64,000 nucleotides of DNA from Microbulbifer hainanensis (GTDB lineage: Bacteria; Pseudomonadota; Gammaproteobacteria; Pseudomonadales; Cellvibrionaceae), in assembly GCF_014904735.1 (NCBI RefSeq), contig NZ_JACZCR010000047.1, forward strand, positions 62,001-126,000, given 5' to 3'. Shown here piece by piece: positions 23,384-32,874 of this stretch. Both the position numbers and the translations under genes were made by a program. How positions within the stretch are numbered: position 1 is the stretch's first letter; the number at the start of each line of letters is the position of its first letter. The notes beneath the pieces were generated by a model. The model ran no database searches and was not told the origin of the DNA. It worked only from the letters and a program-made list of their open reading frames with translations.

Positions 23384-24655
23384 CTATTTGCTGTCCGTTG
23401 CCGGCGCCTCGCGTCTCGACTCCTGCTGTTGTGTGACGGAGGCTGAACCGCTCCCCTGTTTGCTTTCCTGCTCCGGCCGGGCTTTCGGGCCCCGCTGAGA
23501 CTTGTCCTTGGAATACGGGTTACGCGCCGAAGTTTGTGGCGCCACTGGCCGATCCGCCACTACCCGCTGGAGACCATTGACGATCACTCGCTCGCCTGCC
23601 TGCAACCCCTTTTCCACGGCCCACAATTCCCCTTCCCGCTGCCCCAGCTCCAAATAGCGGCGGTGGGCGACATCATTCTCGTCCACGACAAATACATAGC
23701 GCCCTTGCATGTCCTCGAGCACCGAGGATTGCGGCACCAGGGGCAATATATTCTCGTCACCGGACATGACCCGGATCGAGACACGCACAAACTGCCCCTG
23801 TACCAGCAGTTGATCCGGGTTGGGAAACTCTGCTCGGACCGCCACCGAACCGGTATTGAGATTAATCTGGTTGTCGACAAACGCGATTGAGCCGGGATAC
23901 GGATAGAAGGTATCGTCGGGCAGCTCAATGCGAATATCCCGCGAGCTGGGGGCCCTTCCTTCACGCAGCCGACGCGCCTCGCGAATTTGCACCGCTAACA
24001 GCTGGTCTTGCGGGACCTCAAACAGCACAAATGTGGGATTGAGGTTCAGAACTGTCGTCAGCGGCTCTGACTGGGGCCCGACCAGAGAACCTTCGGTAAA
24101 CGCCGAGCGGCCGATACGTCCGGTCAATGGCGCATATATCTTGGTGTACGACAGATTTAGTTTGGCACTCTCTACGTCTGCCTGCGCTGCCTGCAGGCCC
24201 GCCTGGGCCTGTTCGTAAGTCCCCTGTAGCTCGTCCATGGTCTTCTTGCTGATAAAACCCTGACCAACCAGTTGCCGCCCCCGCCGAAAATTGCGCTCCG
24301 CTACCTGTAATCCCGCACGGGCCTGCTCCAGAGCCGCTCGGCGATTGTCCAGAGTGGCAATGAAAGGCTGCGGATCTATCTCGTAAAGTAGCTGGCCCTT
24401 CTCCACCATGGAACCCTCCTCGAACAGGCGGCGCATGATGTACCCCTCCACCCGCGGACGCACGGCGAGCTCATCGGTGGCTTCTACGCGTCCCACATAC
24501 TCGTAACGGGGAATTACCGGCTGTTCACGTACTGCGAGCACCTCCACGGGAGGAGGTTTTTGTTCTGGCTCCTCTGCCCCGCGATCGCCACAGCCGACAG
24601 CGAGCAACAGCGGCGCGGAAATTACGATCGCAGCAAATAAGAAACGCCAGATCAT
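23384..24655 (-). CDS. RND efflux periplasmic adaptor (membrane-fusion lipoprotein)
   Basis: A 423-residue adaptor linking the RND pump to an outer-membrane channel. The signal peptide ends in AVGC. It then shows the lipoyl half-motif VRPRVEGYIMRRLFEEGSMV, an alpha-hairpin rich in Ala/Gln around AALEQARAGLQVAER, the returning lipoyl piece IYAPLTGRIGRSA, and beta-barrel and membrane-proximal domains. The last 45 residues are a polar Gln/Ser/Lys-rich tail with no fold signal. The open frame runs 123 codons further upstream through a heptamer repeat, but ATG 24655 begins a correct lipoprotein signal. Confidence 0.93.
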   Translation of the reverse strand: MIWRFLFAAIVISAPLLLAVGCGDRGAEEPEQKPPPVEVLAVREQPVIPRYEYVGRVEATDELAVRPRVEGYIMRRLFEEGSMVEKGQLLYEIDPQPFIATLDNRRAALEQARAGLQVAERNFRRGRQLVGQGFISKKTMDELQGTYEQAQAGLQAAQADVESAKLNLSYTKIYAPLTGRIGRSAFTEGSLVGPQSEPLTTVLNLNPTFVLFEVPQDQLLAVQIREARRLREGRAPSSRDIRIELPDDTFYPYPGSIAFVDNQINLNTGSVAVRAEFPNPDQLLVQGQFVRVSIRVMSGDENILPLVPQSSVLEDMQGRYVFVVDENDVAHRRYLELGQREGELWAVEKGLQAGERVIVNGLQRVVADRPVAPQTSARNPYSKDKSQRGPKARPEQESKQGSGSASVTQQQESRREAPATDSK

Positions 24656-25033
24656 CGGGTTACTTCTCAGCCAGGGGGAGCAGGACTCATTGGAAACTAT
24701 AGATGCTAAGCCATCGGGGGAGCGAAACGCCCAAAGGGCCCACAATAGGAAAGGCAGTCCGATACTCAGGGACCTCGGACTAAAAGAATAGAAATCGACC
24801 TGCATATTTCGAGGAGAAATAGCGCATCCATATTCGGGAAGGGATTTCCGGATTGCGACGCGGAATGCGAACAGACACGCCGCTCTTGCCCGCGGACCAC
24901 GGACCACGGACCACGGACCACGGACCACGGACCACGGACCACGGACCACGGACCACGGAAGTGTAAACGCGCCGGGTCTGTCGAATAAGCTGTCTACACT
25001 GTACTGACACTGCGGGTAATCCAAGTAGACACC
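24656..25033. promoter_or_regulatory. Divergent promoter region between RND efflux and arginine genes
   Basis: These 378 bases must hold the promoters of two divergent operons. They contain GTCCGA/TCGGAC inverted halves (24757-24780) and, closer to the arginine antiporter, nine tandem copies of a 7-base unit (24894-24956). No promoter hexamers stand out clearly, and I saw no FNR/ANR-type box before the arginine genes. Confidence 0.5.
24894..24956. repeat. Nine perfect tandem copies of GGACCAC
   Basis: Nine uninterrupted identical heptamers occupy 63 bases, ending 77 bases before the ATG of the arginine antiporter. The unit length is not a multiple of three and the run lies outside both genes by my start calls. 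Perfect arrays of this kind usually change copy number by slippage, which here would shift spacing between the divergent control regions. Confidence 0.95.
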
Positions 25034-26467
25034 ATGACAGTCGAGGCACAGAAGACCCTGAACCGCACGACCATGATGGGCATGGTGGTTGGCTCCATGG
25101 TCGGCGCAGGCATTTTTTCCCTGCCTGCGACCTTCGGCAATGCCACCGGTCCTTTTGGTGCCCTGATTGCGTGGTCAATTGCCGGCACCGGCATGTTGAT
25201 GCTCGCGTTCGTATTCCAGTTTCTGGCCGTGCGCAAACCCGATCTGGATGCCGGCATCTTTACCTACGCCAAGGAGGGATTCGGCGACTATCTCGGCTTT
25301 ATCGCCGCCTTCGGATTCTGGGCCGGTAGCTGTCTCGGCAATACCACCTATTTCATCCTGATCAAGTCCACACTTGGCGCCGCTATTCCCGCATTCGGCG
25401 AAGGCAACACGGTTCCGGCGGTAGCCGTTTCCTCGGTGATTCTCTGGAGTATTCACTTCATGATATTGCGCGGCGTTAAGCAGGCCGCCGGTATCAATAA
25501 GCTGGTCACCGTCGCGAAAATTGTGCCGATCCTTATCTTCATCATCATCGTCGCGTTCGCCTTCAAGAAAGACCTGTTCGCCGACAATTTCTGGGGCGGC
25601 GCCGATTACAGCTTCACGGATGTGATGGCACAGGTACGACGCACCATGCTGGTGACCGTATTCGTGTTTATCGGCGTGGAAGGGGCCAGCGTTTTCTCCC
25701 GCTATGCGAAGAACCGCGCGGATGTCGGCTGGGCCACGGTAATGGGTTTTCTCGGTGTGCTGTGCCTGATGATCCTGGTCACGCTGCTGCCCTATGGTGT
25801 CATGTTACGCTCGGAAATCGCCGACTTGCGCCAGCCTTCCATGGCCGGCGTGTTGCAGCATGTGGTCGGGACCTGGGGCGCCGTATTTGTCAGCGCCGGG
25901 CTCATCGTATCGGTGCTCGGTGCCTACCTGGCCTGGACTCTGCTCTGCGCGGAGGCGCTGTTTACGGCCTCAAAATACGACCTGGTGCCGAAAGTGTTCG
26001 GGCGAGAAAACCAAAACGGCGTGCCGCATATCGCCCTGTGGCTCACCAATGGCCTGGTGCAGCTATTCCTGATCATGACGATATTTGCCCAGTACGCCTT
26101 CGACCTGACGCTGGAATTGACCAGCGCCATGACGCTGATTCCCTACCTGCTGGTCGCGGCCTTCGGGCTAAAACTGGCGCTGACCAATGAGACTTATGAG
26201 AAGGATCCGCGCCGGCTGCGCAACCGGGAATTGCTGTTCGCCCTGATCGCCACTGTTTACGCCATTTTTATGATTATCGCCGGGGGCCTGGGGCACGTGC
26301 TGCTCGCCTGCATCCTGTTTGCACCGGGCACTCTGCTGTTTATCTTCGCACGGCGCGAGCTGAAGTTGTCGACCTTCAACAAAGTGGAGCTGATCCTGTT
26401 CTGCGCCATTCTTCTCGGCGCCATTATCGGAATCTACTCACTCGCAACCGGTGCCATCACTCTGTAA
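25034..26467 (+). CDS. Basic amino acid antiporter (ArcD-like, APC superfamily)
   Basis: A 477-residue, 12-helix APC transporter. The first helix contains [19 protein letters not shown], the conserved substrate-backbone-binding GSGIF-type motif of the basic amino acid/polyamine antiporter family. Directly followed by arcA (13-base gap), so arginine import coupled to ornithine or citrulline export is the likely role. Because arcB is absent from the cluster, arginine/citrulline exchange deserves consideration. It is the first gene of its operon, behind the heptamer array. Confidence 0.88.
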   Translation: MTVEAQKTLNRTTMMGMVVGSMVGAGIFSLPATFGNATGPFGALIAWSIAGTGMLMLAFVFQFLAVRKPDLDAGIFTYAKEGFGDYLGFIAAFGFWAGSCLGNTTYFILIKSTLGAAIPAFGEGNTVPAVAVSSVILWSIHFMILRGVKQAAGINKLVTVAKIVPILIFIIIVAFAFKKDLFADNFWGGADYSFTDVMAQVRRTMLVTVFVFIGVEGASVFSRYAKNRADVGWATVMGFLGVLCLMILVTLLPYGVMLRSEIADLRQPSMAGVLQHVVGTWGAVFVSAGLIVSVLGAYLAWTLLCAEALFTASKYDLVPKVFGRENQNGVPHIALWLTNGLVQLFLIMTIFAQYAFDLTLELTSAMTLIPYLLVAAFGLKLALTNETYEKDPRRLRNRELLFALIATVYAIFMIIAGGLGHVLLACILFAPGTLLFIFARRELKLSTFNKVELILFCAILLGAIIGIYSLATGAITL

Positions 26468-26480
26468 CGGGAGACCCGTC

Positions 26481-27749
26481 ATGGCCAAAGCCAAATCGAA
26501 CTCCACCGCCACTCTCGGTGTTTACAGCGAAGTTGGCCAACTGCGCAAAGTCATGGTGTGCGCGCCAAGCCTCGCCCATTCGCGCCTGACGCCGACCAAC
26601 TGTGACGACCTGCTGTTCGACGATGTGCTATGGGTACAGAACGCCAAACGCGACCACTTCGACTTCATGACCAAGATGCGGGAATTTGATATCGAAGTTC
26701 TGGAGATGCACAACCTGCTGGCGGAAACCGTGGCTATACCCGAAGCCAAGAAGTGGTTGCTGGACCGGAAAGTGACCCCGAACAATGTGGGGCTCGGTTT
26801 GATGACGGAGACCCGCGCCTATCTGGAGAGCCTGGATCCGCGCAAGCTGGCGGAATTCCTGATCGGCGGAATGTCGGTGGCGGATATCCCGGACGAGTAC
26901 TCAAAATCGGAATTTATGGAACTCGCCCACGAGGCCCACGGCGCCACCGAGTACCTGCTGCCACCTCTTCCCAACACTCTCTATACCCGCGACACCACCT
27001 GCTGGATTTATGGCGGTGTCACCCTCAACCCACTCTACTGGCCGGCACGCAAAGAAGAGACGTTTCTCACCACGGCCATCTACAAGTTCCATCCCAGCTT
27101 TACCCAGGAAACCTTTGAGGTCTGGTGGGGAGACCCGGACATCAACTTCGGTGCTGCAACGCTCGAGGGTGGCGATGTGATGCCGGTCGGCAACGGTGTG
27201 GTCTTGATCGGTATGAGTGAGCGCAGCTCGCGCCAGGCAATATCGCAAGTGGCCGTGGCACTATTCGAGAAGGAAGCGGCGCAGCAAATCATTGTTGCCG
27301 CGATGCCCAAACTGCGCTCCGCCATGCACCTGGATACCGTGTTCACCTTTGCCGACCGCGACCTCGTCACGCTGTACCCGGAGATCATGGACAGGGTGCA
27401 GCCTGTGATCATGCGGCCCGGCGATAGCAAGGGGCCGCTGCATGTCACTCTTGAAAACAAACCATTCGTGGATGTGGTGGCCAAGGCACTCAACCTGAAG
27501 AAACTGCGGGTGGTGGAAACCGGCGGCGACGCCTATGCCTCAGAGCGCCAGCAGTGGGACAGCGGCAACAACCTGGTCGCCGCGAAGCCCGGGGTGGTTT
27601 TTGCCTATGATCGCAATACCACTACGAATACCCACCTGCGCAAGGAGGGGATCGAAGTCGTGACCATCGTCGGTGCGGAACTCGGTCGCGGCCGCGGCGG
27701 TGGCCACTGTATGACCTGCCCGATTGTTCGCGACCCGGTCGATTTCTGA
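26481..27749 (+). CDS. arcA: Arginine deiminase
   Basis: A 422-residue cytosolic enzyme that hydrolyses L-arginine to L-citrulline and ammonia. The C-terminal [13 protein letters not shown] carries the catalytic Cys410, equivalent to Cys406 of the Pseudomonas enzyme; [10 protein letters not shown] and [20 protein letters not shown] are further active-site segments. Length matches the family (about 410-420). ATG 26481 follows GGGAG; the frame itself opens ten codons earlier inside the antiporter gene. Neither ornithine carbamoyltransferase (arcB) nor carbamate kinase (arcC) follows, so this locus alone yields citrulline and ammonia but no ATP. Confidence 0.97.
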   Translation: MAKAKSNSTATLGVYSEVGQLRKVMVCAPSLAHSRLTPTNCDDLLFDDVLWVQNAKRDHFDFMTKMREFDIEVLEMHNLLAETVAIPEAKKWLLDRKVTPNNVGLGLMTETRAYLESLDPRKLAEFLIGGMSVADIPDEYSKSEFMELAHEAHGATEYLLPPLPNTLYTRDTTCWIYGGVTLNPLYWPARKEETFLTTAIYKFHPSFTQETFEVWWGDPDINFGAATLEGGDVMPVGNGVVLIGMSERSSRQAISQVAVALFEKEAAQQIIVAAMPKLRSAMHLDTVFTFADRDLVTLYPEIMDRVQPVIMRPGDSKGPLHVTLENKPFVDVVAKALNLKKLRVVETGGDAYASERQQWDSGNNLVAAKPGVVFAYDRNTTTNTHLRKEGIEVVTIVGAELGRGRGGGHCMTCPIVRDPVDF

Positions 27750-27868
27750 ACCAGTCTGAACCAGAGTGGTAGGCAAATCTTGCACCCAGCGTGTTACCCC
27801 GGCACATCCGCATGCCCCCATGCTGACGCAACATATTCCGGCAGTCAGACAGACCAGCCGAGAACACG

Positions 27869-29371
27869 ATGAGCAACGAAGATAACTCCCCGACAGAGGT
27901 GGAAGGCGAGATCAAAGCGCCCTCGCTTGTGGATGCGCTGATTCCGCTTTTCACTCTGGTATTGCTGATTGGCGCGGCGCTGTGGTTGTTTGGTATGGAT
28001 GCGCTGGATGGACCGATCCAGACGGCACTGATTGTCTGCTGTATGGTGACGGCGCTCATCGCGCGAAAAAACGGCCACAGCTGGAGTGCGATGCATGAAA
28101 CCGGTCGCGGCGCCCTGGCTTCGATCACCAGTGCTATTTTTATCCTGCTCGCCGTGGGGGCGTTGATCGGTGCCTGGAATCTGTCGGGCACCATCCCCAC
28201 ACTTGTCTACTACGGCATTCAAGTACTGTCTCCATCCTGGTATTACGTGGCCACCGCACTGATTTGCGGAGTGATCGCGATGTCAATCGGCAGCTCCTGG
28301 ACCACTGCCGGCACGATTGGCGTGGGGCTCGTCGGTATCGCCGCGATGCTCGAAGTATCCACCGTGATCACCGCCGGCGCGGTTGTCTCCGGAGCCTATC
28401 TCGGAGACAAGTCCTCACCGCTATCCGAAACCACCATCATCGCCGCACAGATGGTCGAGGTGGATGTCTATACCCATATCCGCAATCAGCTGTGGACCTC
28501 GCTACCGGCGTTCCTGATCGCCCTTATCCTGTTCACCCTACTCGGGCTGGGCCGAGTCGACGCCGCCGGACAGAGTGACATGCAAACGGCAGTGGAATTG
28601 GGGGAGCTGAACGGCATCTACCACATTACTGCCTTCAACCTGCTGCCCCTTGGGATGCTGGTGTGGTTCTCGGTTCGCAAACGCCCGCCGTCGCTCGCCC
28701 TGTTAGTCTCCGCGTTATTCGCCGGCGTGCTGGGCGCTTTTCTGCAGCCGCAGGTGTACGCCACCTTTGCCGGTGAAGACAGCCTGACGCTCAGTGGTGC
28801 CGTAACGGCGGTGTGGCAGGCCATGGCAAATGGTTTCTCCATGAACTCCGGCATCGCGGATGTGGACAACCTGTTATCCCGTGGCGGTATGTCGAGTATG
28901 TTACTGACCGTCTGGCTGATCATCGGTGCGGTGACCTTCGGCGCCCTGCTCGATGAGTTCGGCCTGATCGCGCGGCTGCTCAATCCGCTGATCCAGCGAG
29001 CCAAATCCACCGGGGGACTCTTCCTCACTGTGTCTGCCACGGCGCTCGGCCTCAACGTCGTCGCTGGCGATCAATATATCGCGGTGGTACTACCCACCCG
29101 CATCTACCGGGCTGAATTCACCAAACGGGGATTGGCACCGCAAAACCTGTCACGCCTGGTCGCCGACAGCGGTACAGTGACATCGCCCCTGGTACCGTGG
29201 AATTCCTGCGGCGCCTTCATGTCTGCAGTACTGGGGGTATCGACCCTGCTCTACCTGCCATTCTGTTTCTTCAATATCGCCAGCCCTCTGCTCAGTGTGT
29301 TTTACGGGTTCACCGGCTTCAGGGTGGTGCGGCTCGAACACGCCGGGGCCCCCGAAACCGAATCCCGCTAA
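27869..29371 (+). CDS. NhaC-family Na+/H+ antiporter-like transporter
   Basis: A 500-residue protein with about 12 membrane helices. It resembles the NhaC family: GSSWTTAGTIGVGLVGIA and the SPLSETTIIAA segment, followed by a second half-repeat with GDQYIAVVLPTRIYR and DSGTVTSPLVPWNSCGA. It lies 119 bases after arcA on the same strand. NhaC-type proteins beside arginine or ornithine genes have been suggested to carry amino acids rather than Na+, so both cation exchange and arginine-metabolite transport are open. The cytosolic N-terminus is acidic (about 25 residues). Confidence 0.82.
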   Translation: MSNEDNSPTEVEGEIKAPSLVDALIPLFTLVLLIGAALWLFGMDALDGPIQTALIVCCMVTALIARKNGHSWSAMHETGRGALASITSAIFILLAVGALIGAWNLSGTIPTLVYYGIQVLSPSWYYVATALICGVIAMSIGSSWTTAGTIGVGLVGIAAMLEVSTVITAGAVVSGAYLGDKSSPLSETTIIAAQMVEVDVYTHIRNQLWTSLPAFLIALILFTLLGLGRVDAAGQSDMQTAVELGELNGIYHITAFNLLPLGMLVWFSVRKRPPSLALLVSALFAGVLGAFLQPQVYATFAGEDSLTLSGAVTAVWQAMANGFSMNSGIADVDNLLSRGGMSSMLLTVWLIIGAVTFGALLDEFGLIARLLNPLIQRAKSTGGLFLTVSATALGLNVVAGDQYIAVVLPTRIYRAEFTKRGLAPQNLSRLVADSGTVTSPLVPWNSCGAFMSAVLGVSTLLYLPFCFFNIASPLLSVFYGFTGFRVVRLEHAGAPETESR

Positions 29372-29421
29372 CCGGCACCTCCGGCACTGACGCCACGCCC
29401 CCGCACGGGTATACTGGCGCG

Positions 29422-29961
29422 ATGAAATACTGCAGTCATTGCGGCAGCGACGCCGTTACATTTGCCATTCCCGAAGGCGACGACCGCCCGCGCCACCTGT
29501 GCGGCGGCTGTGGCGCCATTCACTATATCAACCCGCGCGTGATCGTCGGCGTACTGCCCTATCTCGGCGACAAGGTGCTGCTGTGCAAGCGCGCCATCGA
29601 GCCGCGCCTGGGCCTGTGGACACTGCCGGCGGGATTTATGGAGAACGGCGAGACTAGTGAAGAGGGTGCCCTGCGGGAATCCTGGGAAGAGGCGCGGGCC
29701 AATATCCGCGTCGACGGACTCTACAGCGTGTACGATATTCCGCATATCAACCAAGTGTACCTGATGTACCGCGGCGAACTCGCCGACACCGGTTTCGGCC
29801 CGGGCCCGGAGTCTCTGGAAGTCGAGCTGTTTACCGAAGCGGAAATTCCGTGGGAGGAAATCGCCTTTCCGATAATGCAGGAAACGCTCGAACACTATTT
29901 CGAGGATCGCAAAAAGAACAGTTACCCACTGCACCGAGGGGTTATTCAACGCAAGCTGTAA
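29422..29961 (+). CDS. Nudix hydrolase with N-terminal zinc ribbon
   Basis: A 179-residue enzyme with Cys4/Cys7 (YCSHCG) and Cys27/Cys30 (LCGGCG) as a zinc ribbon, then a Nudix fold. The Nudix box runs GFMENGETSEEGALRESWEE and ends in A-R-A instead of the canonical xGU, a variation I know from this ADP-ribose/NADH pyrophosphatase-like group. The probable substrate is a nucleoside diphosphate such as ADP-ribose, FAD or NADH; unproven. ATG 29422 begins the ribbon; an earlier in-frame ATG lies inside the transporter gene. Confidence 0.85.
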   Translation: MKYCSHCGSDAVTFAIPEGDDRPRHLCGGCGAIHYINPRVIVGVLPYLGDKVLLCKRAIEPRLGLWTLPAGFMENGETSEEGALRESWEEARANIRVDGLYSVYDIPHINQVYLMYRGELADTGFGPGPESLEVELFTEAEIPWEEIAFPIMQETLEHYFEDRKKNSYPLHRGVIQRKL

Positions 29962-30029
29962 CCGCAGGGGCGATGAGACGATTCAGCACAATCATCGCGC
30001 AAAGATCAGGTCGGCAAATCCCAGGGATT

Positions 30030-31202
30030 ATGAGTAGCGAAACTTCAAACTATGAATATCGTAAGCGCCGGGTAAAACTCGACAGGGCGCGGGAGCTCCG
30101 TCTCGGCGAAGGTAGGATCAGCGGTATCAGCTCCGTTCTACTGGGCACATTGAGCCTGCTGGCCGTACTGGCTTACCTTTACCCCTCCTACCTGACAACC
30201 GTCGAGTTGCGTCAGGCTTACGACGCTGTAGCCCTGCAGAAGTTGCTGAAATACGGCATGTACTTTTCGCTCTTCTTCGGCGCCCTCACTCTGCTACTCA
30301 ACCGCTACAAACGTCTCGGCGCACTGGGCATGGCACTGACGCTGCTCGCCTTTGCCCTCGGCGGCTACTCGATACCGGTTGGCCCAGTGGAGCCCCGCAG
30401 GCTGTCACTCGGGGTGGACTGGCTGATCCTCGCCCTACTCGGTTCCATTTTCATCTTCATGACCCTGGAAAAGCTGTTTCCCAAATATCGCAACCAGGTG
30501 ATCATGCGGCCGGAGTGGGACGTGGACCTGTTTTACTTCTGTCTCAATCACCTGCTGATCTCGGCCATTTTGATCTACGGCAATTACCACGCGACCCACT
30601 TTCACTGGGCGGTGAGCCCCGCCCTGCAGCAACTGGTGCAGTCGGCGCCGCTGGCCCTGCAGGTAGCGCTGATCATTATCTGCGCCGATTTCGTTCTTTA
30701 CTGGGAACACCGCCTGTATCACGAAACGAGCTGGCTGTGGCCGATTCATGCGGTCCATCACTCGGTGGAGCATATGGACTGGCTGGCGGGTTCTCGCGGG
30801 CATTTCCTGCAGGTCTTTTCCGAGCGGGCTCTGGTACTGGTCCCCCTCTACCTGCTCGGCCCCTCCCAGGCGGCGCTGGATATCTACGTTGTTTTCGCCG
30901 CCCTACAGGCGGTATTGATTCACAGCAACCTGCGCTTTTCCTTCGGGCCACTGAAAGCGATTTTTGTCACGCCACAGTTTCACCACTGGCACCACAGTTC
31001 GGAAAAGCCCGCTATCGACACCAATTACTCGGCTCACACCGTCTTGTTCGATCGGCTGTTCAATACTTTCCATATGCCGGAGGAACACTGGCCCGCCGAA
31101 TACGGAACCACCAAACGGCTTCCGCGCACGGTGCTCGGCCAGACGCTCTATCCGCTGACCGCGCTGCTGCCAAAGCGTTTGAAATCCGATTCTCAGCGCT
31201 GA
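30030..31202 (+). CDS. Sterol desaturase / fatty acid hydroxylase superfamily membrane protein
   Basis: A 390-residue integral membrane protein with four to six N-terminal helices and a di-iron histidine set: HRLYHETSWLWPIHAVHHSVEHMDW-type HxxxH and HxxHH spacing (about residues 225-250) and FHHWHH near residue 325. These are the ligands of the alkane-hydroxylase/desaturase superfamily, which uses O2 to hydroxylate or desaturate lipids. Substrate unknown. ATG 30030 follows AGGG; the open frame starts much earlier, inside the Nudix gene. It is the last gene before a terminator. Confidence 0.87.
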   Translation: MSSETSNYEYRKRRVKLDRARELRLGEGRISGISSVLLGTLSLLAVLAYLYPSYLTTVELRQAYDAVALQKLLKYGMYFSLFFGALTLLLNRYKRLGALGMALTLLAFALGGYSIPVGPVEPRRLSLGVDWLILALLGSIFIFMTLEKLFPKYRNQVIMRPEWDVDLFYFCLNHLLISAILIYGNYHATHFHWAVSPALQQLVQSAPLALQVALIIICADFVLYWEHRLYHETSWLWPIHAVHHSVEHMDWLAGSRGHFLQVFSERALVLVPLYLLGPSQAALDIYVVFAALQAVLIHSNLRFSFGPLKAIFVTPQFHHWHHSSEKPAIDTNYSAHTVLFDRLFNTFHMPEEHWPAEYGTTKRLPRTVLGQTLYPLTALLPKRLKSDSQR

Positions 31203-31221
31203 ACATCGCAGTCGCCGACAC

Positions 31222-31251
31222 AAAAAAGCCGGGCAACACCCGGCTTTAAAA
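31222..31251. terminator. Rho-independent terminator between convergent genes
   Basis: AAAGCCGGG (31225-31233) pairs with CCCGGCTTT (31239-31247) around CAACA. The six-base A-run before it gives a strong T-run for the minus-strand operon ending at 31274. On the plus strand only TTT follows, interrupted by A, so it is weaker for the hydroxylase gene. Confidence 0.85.
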
Positions 31252-31273
31252 ACCTATCGACAATGCAATTTCG

Positions 31274-31591
31274 CTAACCGCAGCGCTCGTCCAGCTTCCA
31301 CAGATCAAACGCCGGTTCCTCGTACGGATGCGCCGTCCGCAAAGCGGCCAATGCAGCATCCACACACTCATCGGCACAGACCATTTCCACCCGGTATTCG
31401 GCCACCTGCTCCACGGTGCCGGTCTCGCCGATAAATGGCTGGCTGCCTTCCAGTGGACGGAACTGGCCCGTGCCCTTTACCTGCCAGCAGCAGGCGTCGT
31501 AGTCGCCGATGCGCCCGGCACCGGCGGCAAACAGCGCCTGCTTTACTGGCTCGACATGGGATTCAGGAATATAGATACAGAGCTTGTACAT
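31274..31591 (-). CDS. Small NIF3/YqfO-like protein (PII/CutA-like fold)
   Basis: A 105-residue protein equal to the inserted ferredoxin-like domain of NIF3/YqfO proteins, here on its own. Seen: MYKLCIYIPESHVEPVKQALF at the start and TAHPYEEPAFDLW at the end, both hallmarks of this domain. It lacks the dinuclear metal site of full-length NIF3. Function unknown. It follows the CnoX-like gene by 17 bases and is probably co-transcribed with it. Confidence 0.85.
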   Translation of the reverse strand: MYKLCIYIPESHVEPVKQALFAAGAGRIGDYDACCWQVKGTGQFRPLEGSQPFIGETGTVEQVAEYRVEMVCADECVDAALAALRTAHPYEEPAFDLWKLDERCG

Positions 31592-31608
31592 GGCAGACTG
31601 CTGGCTGG

Positions 31609-32463
31609 TCAGTACAGCAGTGTCATCAGCTTGCGCTGATACTGGGTGGCGATGGGGTCGCCGCCGCCGAGGCTCTTGACGATATCCAGGTAGGCCTGTT
31701 TCGCCGCTCCGTCTGCGTAGTTGAGGTCAGACCGCAGGATATTCAGCAGCAGGTCCAGGGCCTCCTGGTGGCGATGGCTCTGGCTGTACTGCACGGCCAG
31801 GTCCATCGCGGACTTGTAGTCGTCCGGGTTCTGCGCAACTGCCTGCTGCAGCGCCTGAATTTCAGGGGAATCGGCAGCCTGTTGTTTCAGTTCCAGCTGT
31901 GACATCAGCTGTTGGTAATCACTGTCCTGGTCCGCCAGCAAAATCTTGCCCAATACGGTTTCCGCCTCCTGGGCCCGGTTCAGTTCCAGTAGCACCGCCG
32001 CCAGCTGCTTGGCGATATCCGCCCGTTCCTCGGACTCGGTGTAAGCCTGGCGCAGCACTGGCAGTGCCTCATCGAGCTTGCCTTCCGCCACAAGCTTCTG
32101 GCCCTGCTCCAGTTTCAGGTCACAGGGCTTGGGCAGGTACTTGTCCAGCATTTCACGGATCTGCTGTTCCGGCTGCACTCCGGCGAAACCATCCACCGGC
32201 TGCCCTTCTTTGAGCACCATGACCGTCGGCAGACTGCGCACACCCAGTTGGCCGGCCAGCATCTGTTCGGTATCGGCATTGACCTTGGCCAGCAGGAACT
32301 GCCCGGCGTATTCTTGTGCCAGTTTCTCCAGAACCGGCATCAATTGCTTGCACGGCTCGCACCAGTCGGCCCAGAAATCCACCACCACCGGGCGCTGCAT
32401 GGATTCCTCAATCAGCACCTGCTGGGCATTTTCCGCCGTTACGTCGACAATAAATTCGTTCAC
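31609..32463 (-). CDS. cnoX: CnoX-like thioredoxin with TPR tail (YbbN family)
   Basis: A 284-residue chaperedoxin-type protein: thioredoxin fold at residues 1-110 and helical TPR-like repeats after it. In E. coli, CnoX/YbbN works with GroEL and protects substrates during oxidative stress. The active-site motif is WCEPC with Cys35 and Cys38, whereas E. coli CnoX has Ser in the first position, so this homologue could be redox-active. GTG 32463 is preferred over a GTG two codons earlier because AGGAG sits 5 bases before it. Confidence 0.88.
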   Translation of the reverse strand: MNEFIVDVTAENAQQVLIEESMQRPVVVDFWADWCEPCKQLMPVLEKLAQEYAGQFLLAKVNADTEQMLAGQLGVRSLPTVMVLKEGQPVDGFAGVQPEQQIREMLDKYLPKPCDLKLEQGQKLVAEGKLDEALPVLRQAYTESEERADIAKQLAAVLLELNRAQEAETVLGKILLADQDSDYQQLMSQLELKQQAADSPEIQALQQAVAQNPDDYKSAMDLAVQYSQSHRHQEALDLLLNILRSDLNYADGAAKQAYLDIVKSLGGGDPIATQYQRKLMTLLY

Positions 32464-32484
32464 AACCACTCCTGATTCAGAAAT

Positions 32485-32865
32485 CTATCGATAAATGGTG
32501 TCGCTGCCATAGGCAAGCTCCAGCGCCTCGCGCTCCACTTTGCGCAGGCCTTTCACCACCAGTCCGTACGAGCGGTCCATCATCCGCTCGATTTCATAGT
32601 CCGGCACACTGCCGTCCAGCAGCACCGTATTCCAGTGCTTCTTGTTCATATGATAACCGGGCAACACCCCGGTGAAGATATCCCGCAGCGCCTGCGCCTC
32701 ATCCGGGTCGCACTTGAGATTGGTGCGCGCCACGCCGTTTTCAACGGTGAGAGTGGCATACATCCTGCCTTTCACCTTGAAAACCGCCACCTGCGGGCCA
32801 AACGGGAAGTCCTCGACCGCTTCGGGCCGAGAGAGCAGATAGTCGCGCGCGACCCGGTAGTCCAT
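32485..32865 (-). CDS. MmcQ/YjbR family protein
   Basis: A 126-residue protein of the MmcQ/YjbR (CyaY-like fold) family. Family features are the N-terminal DYLLSRPEAVEDFPFGPQVAVFKVKGRMYA and the NKKHWNTVLLDG segment before the C-terminal DRSYGLVVKGL helix. Often annotated as DNA-binding because of its double-wing fold; the true role is unknown. Its ATG lies 9 bases downstream of the peptidase stop, suggesting one transcript. Confidence 0.87.
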   Translation of the reverse strand: MDYRVARDYLLSRPEAVEDFPFGPQVAVFKVKGRMYATLTVENGVARTNLKCDPDEAQALRDIFTGVLPGYHMNKKHWNTVLLDGSVPDYEIERMMDRSYGLVVKGLRKVEREALELAYGSDTIYR

Positions 32866-32874
32866 TGCGACCGC

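Noticed and set aside
24757..24780. GTCCGA/TCGGAC inverted halves before the efflux adaptor gene
   Set aside because: Only 6 bases per arm with a 12-base spacer; in GC-rich DNA this is expected by chance.
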